The notes under the pieces were generated by a model, which saw only the letters and a list, made by a program, of their open reading frames with translations, did not search any database and had not been told where the DNA came from. DNA of 64,000 bases, taken from positions 1-64,000 of the forward strand of contig NZ_JACA01000048.1 of assembly GCF_000520995.1 (NCBI RefSeq), in the 5' to 3' direction. This document shows, piece after piece, positions 26,919 through 37,427 of the stretch. Position 1 is the first letter of the stretch, and each line of letters starts with the position of its first letter. This DNA comes from Aquimarina macrocephali JAMB N27 (GTDB taxonomy: Bacteria > Bacteroidota > Bacteroidia > Flavobacteriales > Flavobacteriaceae). Made by a program: the position numbers and the translations under genes.

Positions 26919-27636
26919 ATTCTGGAGGGGTTGCTCCTAGCTCGTTGGCAATAAGACTAAATTTATCATCGTTATTTATTTTCCCTAAAAAGGATACATC
27001 ATCTGTCTTACCACGACTTCGTCTTAAATGACTAAATCCGTTATTTTTATCTAACAATTTTACTTTACCTTCATTGTTAAGTGTATATCCTATTTGTAAA
27101 ATACGATTGTGATATTTTTTTTCTAGAGTAGGAGCAATGAAGATAGTTTGATGCCTTGCGTTTATGTCACTTCCGGTAGAGGAAACATATGTATTGGGAT
27201 ATAATGCGAAGTAGAAACGTAGTCCAGTTGTTGTTACGCCTGCTCTTTGTGATAACTCATCGACATATGATAAATAACTGCGTAATTCAGAAATTTCATA
27301 AAACATGGATCTTGTGGGTTTAAAAGAGCCGTCGTTTGAATTGGAATTAACAACTTCGCTAATTAAATCGGCTCTATCATCATAGGCCTTATATATTCTT
27401 TGTGCTTGTGCAAAGCTGATAATATTTTTTGGCCTACGTTGATGAGATTTTTCTTGACCTAGTTTTCCTTCTAAATCTTTAATTTTCGTTTCTAAGGTTT
27501 CGATTTTTCTTATATATTCTTCTTCCTCAAGAACTTCTATAGTTGAGTCCTGTTGGCAGGAATGTAAAAAGAATAAGCTAGTAGTTAATGTTAGGAATAG
27601 GGCATACCATTTACTGCTGTACATTGGATTTTTCAT
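26908..27636 (-). CDS. Lipoprotein with coiled coil and the same domain (copy A)
   Basis: 242 residues; lipobox LHSC near residue 27. It has a heptad coiled coil (YIRKIETLETKIKDLEGKLG), the linker RPKNIISFAQAQRIYKAY, and the domain with TRSMFYEISELRSYLSYVD, GLRFYFALYP and RHQTIFIAPTLEK. It ends IANELGATPPEYGQ. The layout is that of copy B, and both sit immediately before a seven-helix membrane protein gene, so the pair has been duplicated as a unit. Confidence 0.78.
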   Translation of the reverse strand: MKNPMYSSKWYALFLTLTTSLFFLHSCQQDSTIEVLEEEEYIRKIETLETKIKDLEGKLGQEKSHQRRPKNIISFAQAQRIYKAYDDRADLISEVVNSNSNDGSFKPTRSMFYEISELRSYLSYVDELSQRAGVTTTGLRFYFALYPNTYVSSTGSDINARHQTIFIAPTLEKKYHNRILQIGYTLNNEGKVKLLDKNNGFSHLRRSRGKTDDVSFLGKINNDDKFSLIANELGATPPEYGQ

Positions 27637-27883
27637 GACGATTACTTTTGGTTAACATATTATTATTTTCCAATGTAAGAGTCTTCGTGTTAGGTTTTAA
27701 GAATACTCATGATATTGAAAGTCTATTTTGGATAATGTGTTGATATATAGAGGTGTATCTAAAATAGATTTTCAAAAATACAACTTATTATGATCTGAGT
27801 ATGAGATTATTTCTTGTAATGTGTAGAAAAATAAGTTACTCCGTTTATCGAGGAGAGAAAAACACCTTATTTTGGCTTTATTC

Positions 27884-28345
27884 TTACAACACAAGCTCCA
27901 TTTTGATATTACTTCGCTGATAGGGAGGTTGATCCTCTAGAGGAATTTCTTGAAAACCATATTTACTATAAATGTAGATTGCATTTTCTAAAATTCTATT
28001 AGAGTATAAAAGTAATTTTTCCCAACCTTGAGTTGTAGAAAATTCAATACAAAATTCTAGTAATTGCTGTCCGATTTTTTGACCTTGAAATTTTGGAGAA
28101 ACAGCCATTTTTCCTAATTCATAAATACCTTCTTCGACTTGGATTAATGAAAAAGTACCGGCTATGGTATTGTCTGTTTTTGCAAAAAAAATGAAGCCAC
28201 CTTGGTTGATAATAGTGTGCTCACATTGTTCTAATAGATCAGCATCATGCGGTTCTACTACAAAATATTTTTCTAGCCATTCTATATTAAGAGCTGCGAA
28301 GTCTTTTGCATATTTTGGGTCAAAAGGAATGATAGAAGTGTTCAT
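27884..28345 (-). CDS. GNAT-family N-acetyltransferase
   Basis: 153 residues. The acetyl-CoA binding motif A is visible as ELGKMAVSPKFQGQKIGQQLLEFC (V/I-x-x-x-x-Q-G-x-x-I/G-x-x-L pattern), and motif B contains LLLYSNRILENAIYIYSKYGF. The start MNTSIIPFDPKYAKDFAALN is typical of the YjcF/ElaA-like small-molecule acetyltransferases. Substrate unknown. The next gene in the same direction is another GNAT, 52 bp upstream. Confidence 0.9.
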   Translation of the reverse strand: MNTSIIPFDPKYAKDFAALNIEWLEKYFVVEPHDADLLEQCEHTIINQGGFIFFAKTDNTIAGTFSLIQVEEGIYELGKMAVSPKFQGQKIGQQLLEFCIEFSTTQGWEKLLLYSNRILENAIYIYSKYGFQEIPLEDQPPYQRSNIKMELVL

Positions 28346-28397
28346 AGCGATATTAAAACTTTAAAATTTGTGATTAGCCTTACGATTTGAATATCAA

Positions 28398-28934
28398 TCA
28401 ATGTGTAAGATCATTATTGTATTTTGGATTAAACCAGGCCATATGAATAGGAGTCTCTATACTATGATCAAGATTCTTAATTTTTTGATTGTGTTTTCCT
28501 TCATTTATAAATCCTAGTTTTTCATAAAATTGAACGGTATTTGTATTGTTCTCTCGAACGAATAATTCAACGCGAAGGATATGAGGATATGATGTTTTGA
28601 TTTTGGTTAAAAAACTGGTGAAAAGCAATTTTCCGAGACCTTGTCCCTGAAATTCTGGGTTAACAACAATGGTAAGATCTGTTAATATATGCCTGAATGC
28701 AGAAATAGGTATGCGATATGCATGGATTTCTGCGATGATCTGATGTTCATGTTTTGGATGAGGAATTGCTAATATCAAACCATCAGATATACTTTTATGT
28801 ACAAAGTCTTGTATGTAGTCTATAGTGATTTCGTTTGATACTCGTATAATCCCACCAGGTTGTTCACCAATCTTTTTATAAAGCTGATGAATATTTTGAA
28901 TATCTGATATCTGTACTGCTCTTACTATATGCAT
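28398..28934 (-). CDS. GNAT-family N-acetyltransferase
   Basis: 178 residues. Motif A reads LTIVVNPEFQGQGLGKLLFTSF and motif B VRENNTNTVQFYEKLGFINEGK. Its ATG overlaps the TAA of the MarR gene by one base, so the two are translationally coupled. A MarR regulator controlling a neighbouring acetyltransferase is a common arrangement for detoxifying an effector, but the substrate is unknown here. Confidence 0.9.
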   Translation of the reverse strand: MHIVRAVQISDIQNIHQLYKKIGEQPGGIIRVSNEITIDYIQDFVHKSISDGLILAIPHPKHEHQIIAEIHAYRIPISAFRHILTDLTIVVNPEFQGQGLGKLLFTSFLTKIKTSYPHILRVELFVRENNTNTVQFYEKLGFINEGKHNQKIKNLDHSIETPIHMAWFNPKYNNDLTH

Positions 28935-29422
28935 TATGGGGTGTACTTTTCTAGTATTTGTTGATGCAATGGTTTTTCTCTTAGTTTGCTTTCGAAATGA
29001 GTAACATGATCTGCAAGATTTGTAGATGAGAAGGTTGTTAGTGCTGTTACTTGCTGGTCAATTACTCTCCATAGCGGAATCATAATTTGATGTGTTTCGT
29101 TACCTATTTTTGTTAATTGAAATAACTTTTTTCTTTTATCAGATGCATCGATTTTATACTCGACTAAGCCTTTTTCCATTAGTTTTTTTAATGCTTGAGT
29201 GATTGCAGGTTGAGTGTAATGTAGTTTTTCCTGTATATCAGTTGTCGTAGTATGACCTTGATCTATTATGATTTTAAAAATTGGAAATAAATATGGGTCA
29301 AAGTCAATATTACAAGAAGTATATACAATTTGAATTTCTTTCATCACAAATTCACTTAGGCGTTTTAACCTGGATCCTAAACCTAGTTCTGCGTATTCTT
29401 GTAATTTATCTTGCATAAGCAT
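28934..29422 (-). CDS. MarR-family transcriptional regulator
   Basis: 162 residues. The winged helix spans about residues 50-110, with TTTDIQEKLHYTQPAITQALKKL as the recognition region and GLVEYKIDASDKRKKLFQLT as the wing. It starts at either ATG (29422 or 29416). It is co-transcribed with the GNAT gene behind it. A perfect palindrome covers its own promoter and transcription start, pointing to autorepression relieved by a small-molecule ligand. Confidence 0.9.
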   Translation of the reverse strand: MLMQDKLQEYAELGLGSRLKRLSEFVMKEIQIVYTSCNIDFDPYLFPIFKIIIDQGHTTTTDIQEKLHYTQPAITQALKKLMEKGLVEYKIDASDKRKKLFQLTKIGNETHQIMIPLWRVIDQQVTALTTFSSTNLADHVTHFESKLREKPLHQQILEKYTP

Positions 29423-29447
29423 TTATATAAGTACTTATGCAAATGTA
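29413..29447 (-). promoter_or_regulatory. marR promoter and probable operator
   Basis: On the minus strand the -7 box TACATTTG (29447-29440) is followed by the perfect 12-bp palindrome ATAAGTACTTAT (29427-29438). A wider inverted repeat GCATAAG/CTTATGC (29413-29419, 29434-29440) includes the start codon region. The position over the likely transcription start fits a repressor site. Confidence 0.6.
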
Positions 29448-29529
29448 TGAAATGTTTTTGAATTATTTGAATAGAAGGAGGAAGACCTTTAAGAATCTAA
29501 AAAAACCTACATTTTTTTATAATTCTATT

Positions 29530-30126
29530 TTAACTTTTAAACATTTCATCAGATGGTAATGGAGATTCGGGGGTGTCTAATTTTTTAGTAGTATTATATC
29601 CATTTTTATCTACAGTTAATAACCAATAATCTTTAAAAACAGATCTATAACAAATCTCAATTGTTATCTTTTCTCGATGATTATACAGCCAACGTGCCAA
29701 GTTTGGATCATGTATAAGTCGTAACCAATAATAATTTTCATTTGCAGATAAAACAGTATTGTAAATGGTTTTATTAGAAATAGATGTGCTAATAGAATCC
29801 GGAACGTTTACTTTATCAAATAAATCTGCCCAACTACGGATGTAGACACTATCATAAGTAACTCGAACTCCTTCAACAAGAGCGGGACCAGTACCTTTAT
29901 TATGTATTTTAATCTTTAAAGATTCTAATTTTTTATCGATCCAATTGAGATCCGTCTCGATTGATAGTCTTGGCCATGCATTAGCTTTGGTTTGCTCTAG
30001 TAGAATTTCTGTTTGATCGCTCATAATACTAGCTTGCTTCATATACACAAAAAGAGCAGAAAAACTTGCAATAAGTACTCCAATAGCTATAATTAAATTA
30101 GGATCTATCTTTTTTTTCATTTTCAT
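29530..30126 (-). CDS. Single-pass membrane protein, function unknown
   Basis: 198 residues. The N-terminus MKMKKKIDPNLIIAIGVLIA starts one transmembrane helix (residues about 8-27), followed by a short coiled segment (QTEILLEQTKANAWPRL) and an Ig-like beta domain (KIKIHNKGTGPALVEGVRVTYDS). This architecture is widespread in Bacteroidota as an unnamed family. No catalytic motif is seen. The minus-strand gene 30233-30628 lies 106 bp upstream of it. Confidence 0.65.
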   Translation of the reverse strand: MKMKKKIDPNLIIAIGVLIASFSALFVYMKQASIMSDQTEILLEQTKANAWPRLSIETDLNWIDKKLESLKIKIHNKGTGPALVEGVRVTYDSVYIRSWADLFDKVNVPDSISTSISNKTIYNTVLSANENYYWLRLIHDPNLARWLYNHREKITIEICYRSVFKDYWLLTVDKNGYNTTKKLDTPESPLPSDEMFKS

Positions 30127-30232
30127 TAGGGTTTATTGCATACTTGGAGCAATATAAGAAATCCACATTACTTCTTTAATCCCTGTGTGTATACATTTGT
30201 CTTTGAGGAAAGCTAAACGGTGTAGTATGGTT

Positions 30233-30628
30233 TCAATACTTAGAGAAATTGATGATTTGTTCAGAATACTCACCTAATAAAAGTCCGATAGAATTTAATG
30301 ACCCTTCAAGTTCATTAAGATCTAGGTTTGCTATTTGTAGTGTATCCCTAAAAATTACTTTATCACCGGTTTCGTCTAGTACAAAAGCTCCATGTATGAT
30401 ATCTCTATTTTTTTGTAATAAACTACGGTAAACGACTTCATTTTTATTTTTGATAGTGCAGATGTGTTGTTCCATTATTAAAATGGGTGGTGCAACTCCA
30501 AGAATCATATTTTTAATTCCTTCGGTTTCTTTGCTGATCATAATAATACCTTCCCTATTGTTTTCATGGATAATATCATATTTAAGCTGTAGTAAATACT
30601 TTTTTACTACCTGATAATGATCTTGCAT
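30233..30628 (-). CDS. YbjN/Tir-chaperone-like small protein
   Basis: 131 residues with alternating helices and strands: YQVVKKYLLQLKYDIIHEN, then EGIIMISKETEGIKNMILGV and LDLNELEGSLNSIGLLLGEY. The pattern fits the YbjN/type III chaperone-like fold found in small Bacteroidota proteins. There are no motifs that give a function. Cytoplasmic. Confidence 0.55.
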   Translation of the reverse strand: MQDHYQVVKKYLLQLKYDIIHENNREGIIMISKETEGIKNMILGVAPPILIMEQHICTIKNKNEVVYRSLLQKNRDIIHGAFVLDETGDKVIFRDTLQIANLDLNELEGSLNSIGLLLGEYSEQIINFSKY

Positions 30629-30950
30629 TAGATGATTTTTTGATAAATGAATAATTATGTGTGACTGATTTTCTTTAGTATATCAATATTACAAAAAGTC
30701 GCACAACTTTTCTGCAATATCTTTGGCTAAATTAACTAGATAAAATATAAGAGTGATTATGGGTATGAATGATTTAAGTTAATAATTAGATGTTGTGCTA
30801 AGATTTTTAGTATAATCCTCATTGTTTCTTAGGAAAAGAATAAAATAGTGAAGTATTTCTACTAAAATTAGCTTTTTAATAGAATATTAGCTAATATTGT
30901 TAGTGTAAATGTACAACTATTTTTTATAATTGCAAATAAAATTAGCAAAA
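30629..30950. other. Divergent regulatory region before the XRE gene
   Basis: Contains no gene. It includes the palindrome AATATTAGCTAATATT at 30883-30898 and further TTAGC half-sites near 30867 and 30939. Confidence 0.5.
30883..30898. promoter_or_regulatory. Probable operator for the XRE regulator
   Basis: The 16-bp perfect palindrome AATATTAGCTAATATT lies 52 bp before the XRE gene, with extra ATTAGC half-sites at about 30867 and 30939. Repressors of this type usually bind such sites around their own promoter. Confidence 0.5.
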
Positions 30951-31709
30951 ATGTCTTTTTTCGGAAAAAATATAAAAAAAATACGTGGAGTGAAAGGTTT
31001 AAGTCAACAAGCCTTTGCTGAGCTTTTTGAGCTAAAGAGAGGTACATTGGGAGCATATGAGGAGGGTAGAAGTGAACCAAAAATAGAAACAATTATTAAA
31101 ATTGCTAACTATTTTAGCATTGCGATAGATGATTTATTAACAAATGAACTTACCGTAAATCAACTTCTAAAGTTTAAAGGAGATCTTACTACGTATGCAG
31201 AAGATGTGAAACGAGAAAAGTTTGCAATCGTCCCATGTATAACAGAAAGTACAGCCAATGATTATATTACTTTATATAATACAGAAGGTTTTATTAAAGA
31301 ATTACCAACTATGCAATTACCAGTAAATCCAACTAAAGAGTTTAGAGGATATACTGTAAGTAGTCTCGAGATGACATCACATGATAAAGGTTTTTATCCA
31401 AAGGATGTTGTAATAGGAGAAAAAGTTCCTCCTACAGTGATTAAAAAATTGAATAATGGCACACTGGTTTTTGTAGTTGTCGAGAATAAACTAATCTTTA
31501 GAAGGCTATATGTTATAAAAGGTAATGCAGTACTAAGGGCCGATCATAAAAATATTGAAGATTCATCATTCCCTTTATCCGAGATCAAAGAATTGTGGAG
31601 AGTGCGATACGCATTTTTTAGACGTATACCAGAATTTGGTGACCTAGTTGAAGATAAATTGTTGTTGATAGAGAAGGAGCTATTACGAATGAAAGAGAAA
31701 CTTAGATAG
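30951..31709 (+). CDS. XRE/CI-like repressor with degenerate S24-type C-terminus
   Basis: 252 residues from the ATG at 30951 (MSFFGKNIKKIRGVKGLSQQ); an in-frame ATG at 30930 adds seven residues that lack a clear role. The helix-turn-helix LSQQAFAELFELKRGTLGAY is at residues 17-36. The C-terminal domain (about 110-235) looks like the LexA/CI (S24) fold (GFYPKDVVIGEKV, GTLVFVVVENKLIFRRLYVI). However, the usual GDSM serine and catalytic Lys are not visible (LEMTSHD and FRRL take their places), so autocleavage is unlikely. Stand-alone; no phage genes nearby. Confidence 0.85.
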   Translation: MSFFGKNIKKIRGVKGLSQQAFAELFELKRGTLGAYEEGRSEPKIETIIKIANYFSIAIDDLLTNELTVNQLLKFKGDLTTYAEDVKREKFAIVPCITESTANDYITLYNTEGFIKELPTMQLPVNPTKEFRGYTVSSLEMTSHDKGFYPKDVVIGEKVPPTVIKKLNNGTLVFVVVENKLIFRRLYVIKGNAVLRADHKNIEDSSFPLSEIKELWRVRYAFFRRIPEFGDLVEDKLLLIEKELLRMKEKLR

Positions 31710-34536
<2,827 letters not shown>

Positions 34537-34637
34537 ACATAATAATAGTAATACATTATAAGGAGATTAAAGTAACGGGTGGTTTGTTACTAGGCCACCT
34601 GTTATTTTAATCATAAGTAATAGATACATAATACATC

Positions 34638-35105
34638 ATGAAAGATATTTTTAATTTCATTCAATCTGAAGAACTAGGAGGAGTAAAAACACTTTTAAAT
34701 AGTAATCCTGAAGTTGTGAACTCAAAAGACTCCAGAGGTTCTACTCCCTTGCTATTAGCGTCTTATTATGGTCTTGAAGATATAACTAAAGAAATTCTAA
34801 AATGCTCTCCGGATATCGATATAAAAGATGGCTCTGGAAATACGGCATTAATGGGAGTTTGTTATAAAGGGCATTACAATATTGTGAAATTACTTATAGA
34901 ATCTGGAGCAGATGTAAATCAAAAAAATAGTAATGAAGCTACTGCACTAATTTATGCAGCGACTTTTGGTCAAAAAGAAATTATTAAATTATTAGTAGAA
35001 AACGGAGCTGATATTTCTCCTAGAGATAACCGTGGATTTACAGCAGAAATGCATGCAAAAAATCAGGGTTTAGAGATTTCCGAATTATTTAAGCTTACTC
35101 AGTGA
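34638..35105 (+). CDS. Ankyrin-repeat protein
   Basis: 155 residues with four ankyrin repeats: GSTPLLLASYYGLEDITKEI, GNTALMGVCYKGHYNIVKLL, EATALIYAATFGQKEIIKLL and a last partial repeat at the end. Cytoplasmic with no signal peptide. It follows katG by 101 bp in the same direction. Catalase-adjacent ankyrin proteins (for example AnkB with KatB in Pseudomonas) support catalase activity, so a similar role is likely. Its stop overlaps the next gene's GTG start. Confidence 0.9.
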   Translation: MKDIFNFIQSEELGGVKTLLNSNPEVVNSKDSRGSTPLLLASYYGLEDITKEILKCSPDIDIKDGSGNTALMGVCYKGHYNIVKLLIESGADVNQKNSNEATALIYAATFGQKEIIKLLVENGADISPRDNRGFTAEMHAKNQGLEISELFKLTQ

Positions 35106-35683
35106 ACAAAAATGACGATATAGAAAGCATAAAATCAGTAAATATTAGATCTATTGATTTTAAAAGGCAATTATTAATGTCCTCTGCTATGGTAGCTATT
35201 TTTGAATCTTTCTTAAAAGAAAGTATCGGAAATGAGGTATTAGTGATAAATACTAATATAGGAATGGAGGTATATTATTTTTCTAATAATGACTATAGTA
35301 CATTTATTAGAGAAAGTATCCTATTATATACACTTACTCAAATAGATCACAAAAAACTTAAATTTAAAAATAATCAAAATAGAGAAGAAGTATATCAAAG
35401 TTTTTGCCAAGCATTAATTACATTTTCTCAATATTCTCAAATCTTTTTGGCGTACGCCAAAAAGTTTATTCATCTCAAAGAAAAAAACAAATCGAGCACA
35501 TTTGTGATTCCCATTTTAAATCGTTTTTTTGAAGAAGTGCTTAAAGTGCTCTTGAAGACAGGTAAAATACCACATTACGAAAAGATAAAAAAAGCAAAAA
35601 ACAAAGCTCAGAAACCTGATCTTGATAAAAGTATTATTGAAAACTTAATTTCTGAAATTTTATTAAAAAAGCATTCTAATTAA
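35102..35683 (+). CDS. Unknown helical protein coupled to the ankyrin gene
   Basis: 193 residues starting at the GTG at 35102, whose bases overlap the TGA of the ankyrin gene (GTGA). The next in-frame ATG is at residue 26, so the GTG is the likely start. The protein is Lys-rich and mostly helical (SSAMVAIFESFLKESIGNEV, YQSFCQALITFSQYSQIFL, ending in a basic KKAKNKAQKPDLDKS tail), with no recognisable domain. Translational coupling points to a job in the KatG-ankyrin unit. Confidence 0.7.
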   Translation: MNKNDDIESIKSVNIRSIDFKRQLLMSSAMVAIFESFLKESIGNEVLVINTNIGMEVYYFSNNDYSTFIRESILLYTLTQIDHKKLKFKNNQNREEVYQSFCQALITFSQYSQIFLAYAKKFIHLKEKNKSSTFVIPILNRFFEEVLKVLLKTGKIPHYEKIKKAKNKAQKPDLDKSIIENLISEILLKKHSN

Positions 35684-35899
35684 CCCTATTTTAGAGTCTA
35701 AGTTATCCTAATTGTACATTTTTTACATATCAATACGCTATTCAATATTATGAATATGTACACAATTGATAAAAAGCATATATCTTTTATTTTCTTATTT
35801 CTATAGCTAAATTGATAGTAGCATGTCAGATTTTAAGGTTTAGCTTTAGGAAAAAAACTACAATATTGAGATAATGTTTTAAATATCAAGGTTGTGAAC

Positions 35900-35916
35900 A
35901 GGGGGAAAAACCCCCT
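35900..35916. repeat. GGGG/CCCC inverted repeat, copy 2
   Basis: A perfect AGGGGG-AAAAA-CCCCCT palindrome, the cleanest of four related elements in intergenic DNA of this window. Confidence 0.65.
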
Positions 35917-36047
35917 AAAATCACTTGTTTTGTGTTAACACTTGTAGTATTTAACCTTCATTTTTGAGTGAAAAAATGTTAAAATTTCAATGAAAACACC
36001 TATTTATCGCCGAAATACATAGTGTTTTGGTGATTACGTAAACATAT

Positions 36048-36062
36048 TACGTTTTTCCCGTA
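36048..36062. promoter_or_regulatory. TACG-N7-CGTA palindrome
   Basis: TACGTTTTTCCCGTA. A second element of the same form, TACGTAAAAACCGTA, occurs at 43672-43686. The one here lies 22 bp before a TACCTTTA box, a position suited to an activator or repressor site. Confidence 0.4.
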
Positions 36063-36281
36063 TTCGGATATTAAGAATCTATACTACCTTTATAATGAAT
36101 TGATTACGAAAAACTATGTCAGTTCTAGAGTAAAAATAAATTCGTCAAAATGTAAAATAATCTTCTATTGCCCCAGAAGAATGTTTAACACGGTTTAAAA
36201 GATTAAAGATCAAAGAAAAGATCCCTCTTTTAAAATGCCAATACTTCTATTACCCCGGAGGTATCCCAAATCTTAAAAACA

Positions 36282-37028
36282 ATGACGAAAACTACTAAAC
36301 CTACACTAGACAGTACTATATTTGATAGTATACTTCAGATCAAGAATTTTTTCAATAACTTCTTTCTTAAGACTTCGGTTAATGGAAATGGTGCTAAGGA
36401 TACATTTAAAATAATATATCAACGATTCTTTTTTATGGTATCAATCCCACTCTTATTATCTTGTAGTGCTGGTGATGATCTTGATTCTGTAGCTATAGAA
36501 CCAGAATTTGCAACCCCAGAGAAGATTATAAAAGTTAATATTATTTATGTAGAATCTTCAGAAACTTTAGATAAATCATCATATAGTCTTGACGAAACAG
36601 AGTTTATAAATTATTTGAATGGAGAATATTTTCACAGATTTGGAATAGGACTAGAGTTAGGTGAATCTAAAAGTTTAATTAATGAAGAACTTTATGACCT
36701 TAGAGATAATGAAGGTTCAGAACCTAGTACATTTTTGATGCAATCTCAAGAATCTTATGATAAAAGCAAAGTAAACATATATATAGTTAAAAGGTGTAAT
36801 ATCCTTGGTATTGCTGGAATTGGGAGAGATCAAAGAGTATTGATAACAGATGAGAACTTATTTACTTCAACTGCCCCACATGAAATTGGTCATGCTTTAG
36901 GTTTATTTCATAGTCACGAATCAGAAAATATTATGAATACTGTAAACAAGAATTCCAGACATAATTTTAATGAAGATCAAGAAAAGAAAATAAAGAATCG
37001 AATTGATCAAATTAACTTAAAAAATTAA
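36282..37028 (+). CDS. Metzincin-type zinc metalloprotease lipoprotein
   Basis: 248 residues. The zinc site HEIGHALGLFH (His200, Glu201, His204, His210) and Met-turn region ENIMNT (Met218) define a metzincin. A lipobox LLLSC with Cys61 follows a hydrophobic segment (FFFMVSIPLLL), so the mature protein should be lipid-anchored outside the cytoplasm. The ATG at 36282 leaves about 50 extra residues before the lipoprotein signal. No alternative ATG gives a normal-length signal, so the start may be wrong or the N-terminus unusual. No propeptide Cys switch is obvious. Substrate unknown. Confidence 0.8.
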   Translation: MTKTTKPTLDSTIFDSILQIKNFFNNFFLKTSVNGNGAKDTFKIIYQRFFFMVSIPLLLSCSAGDDLDSVAIEPEFATPEKIIKVNIIYVESSETLDKSSYSLDETEFINYLNGEYFHRFGIGLELGESKSLINEELYDLRDNEGSEPSTFLMQSQESYDKSKVNIYIVKRCNILGIAGIGRDQRVLITDENLFTSTAPHEIGHALGLFHSHESENIMNTVNKNSRHNFNEDQEKKIKNRIDQINLKN

Positions 37029-37312
37029 GCTCAACTAATTCATAATTTGATTATGATGAAATATAAAATATGCTACAGATGTCAAATTATATATAGTAAA
37101 GTATTTTCTTTATACCCTATACTACAGTAAATTCATATACTTAGACCATACATAAATAAACCTGTAATTTTTTTAGTAACTACTTCCCGACCGCATGCAG
37201 AAAGGATAATCATCCTTAAAAAATAACTACCATTTTTTAATAGTGGTAAAGTGCTGGTAATAAAATTGATTTAAGAAAAAACAGAATTTTAAAAACAGAA
37301 AAAAACTAATGT

Positions 37313-37342
37313 ACAGTTCAATACATTAGCAGTACAGTTCAA
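37313..37342 (+). promoter_or_regulatory. LytTR-type binding site: two direct repeats 21 bp apart
   Basis: ACAGTTCAA at 37313-37321 and again at 37334-37342, separated by 12 bp. LytTR-domain regulators such as AgrA bind two 9-bp direct repeats of the form ACAGTTAAG with a 12-bp spacer, so both sequence and spacing fit. The site lies about 35-60 bp upstream of the -7 box and the operon encodes a LytTR response regulator. Confidence 0.7.
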
Positions 37343-37375
37343 TTCATTTAGTTTTTTATATACGACATAGTGTTC

Positions 37376-37383
37376 CACCTTTG
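37376..37383 (+). promoter_or_regulatory. -7 box of the SDHY/LytTR operon
   Basis: CACCTTTG differs from TAnnTTTG at one position. There is no good -33 TTG, consistent with an activator-dependent promoter. The leader to the ATG would be about 40 nt. Confidence 0.5.
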
Positions 37384-37427
37384 CATTAATAAAATCAATC
37401 AATCAATTAATCAAAAAACGAACAGTT

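Larger units (their letters stand above)
35684..36281. other. Intergenic region with two palindromes
   Basis: 598 bp holding AGGGGG-AAAAA-CCCCCT (35900-35916), TACG-N7-CGTA (36048-36062) and a promoter-like TACCTTTA (36085-36092) on the plus strand. An open stretch without a start codon (36153-36287) is discussed among rejected items. Confidence 0.5.
37029..37427. other. Regulatory region before the LytTR operon
   Basis: 399 bp without a gene, containing the 21-bp-period direct repeat and a promoter-like box described separately. Confidence 0.6.

Noticed and set aside
36153-36287. Stretch of about 43 codons reading like the N-terminal part of an IS1595-type transposase (EECLTRFKRLKIKEK...CQYF)
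   Set aside because: It has no start codon, is preceded directly by a stop, lacks the Cys pairs and catalytic part, and the resemblance is weak. It could be a remnant, but this cannot be supported.
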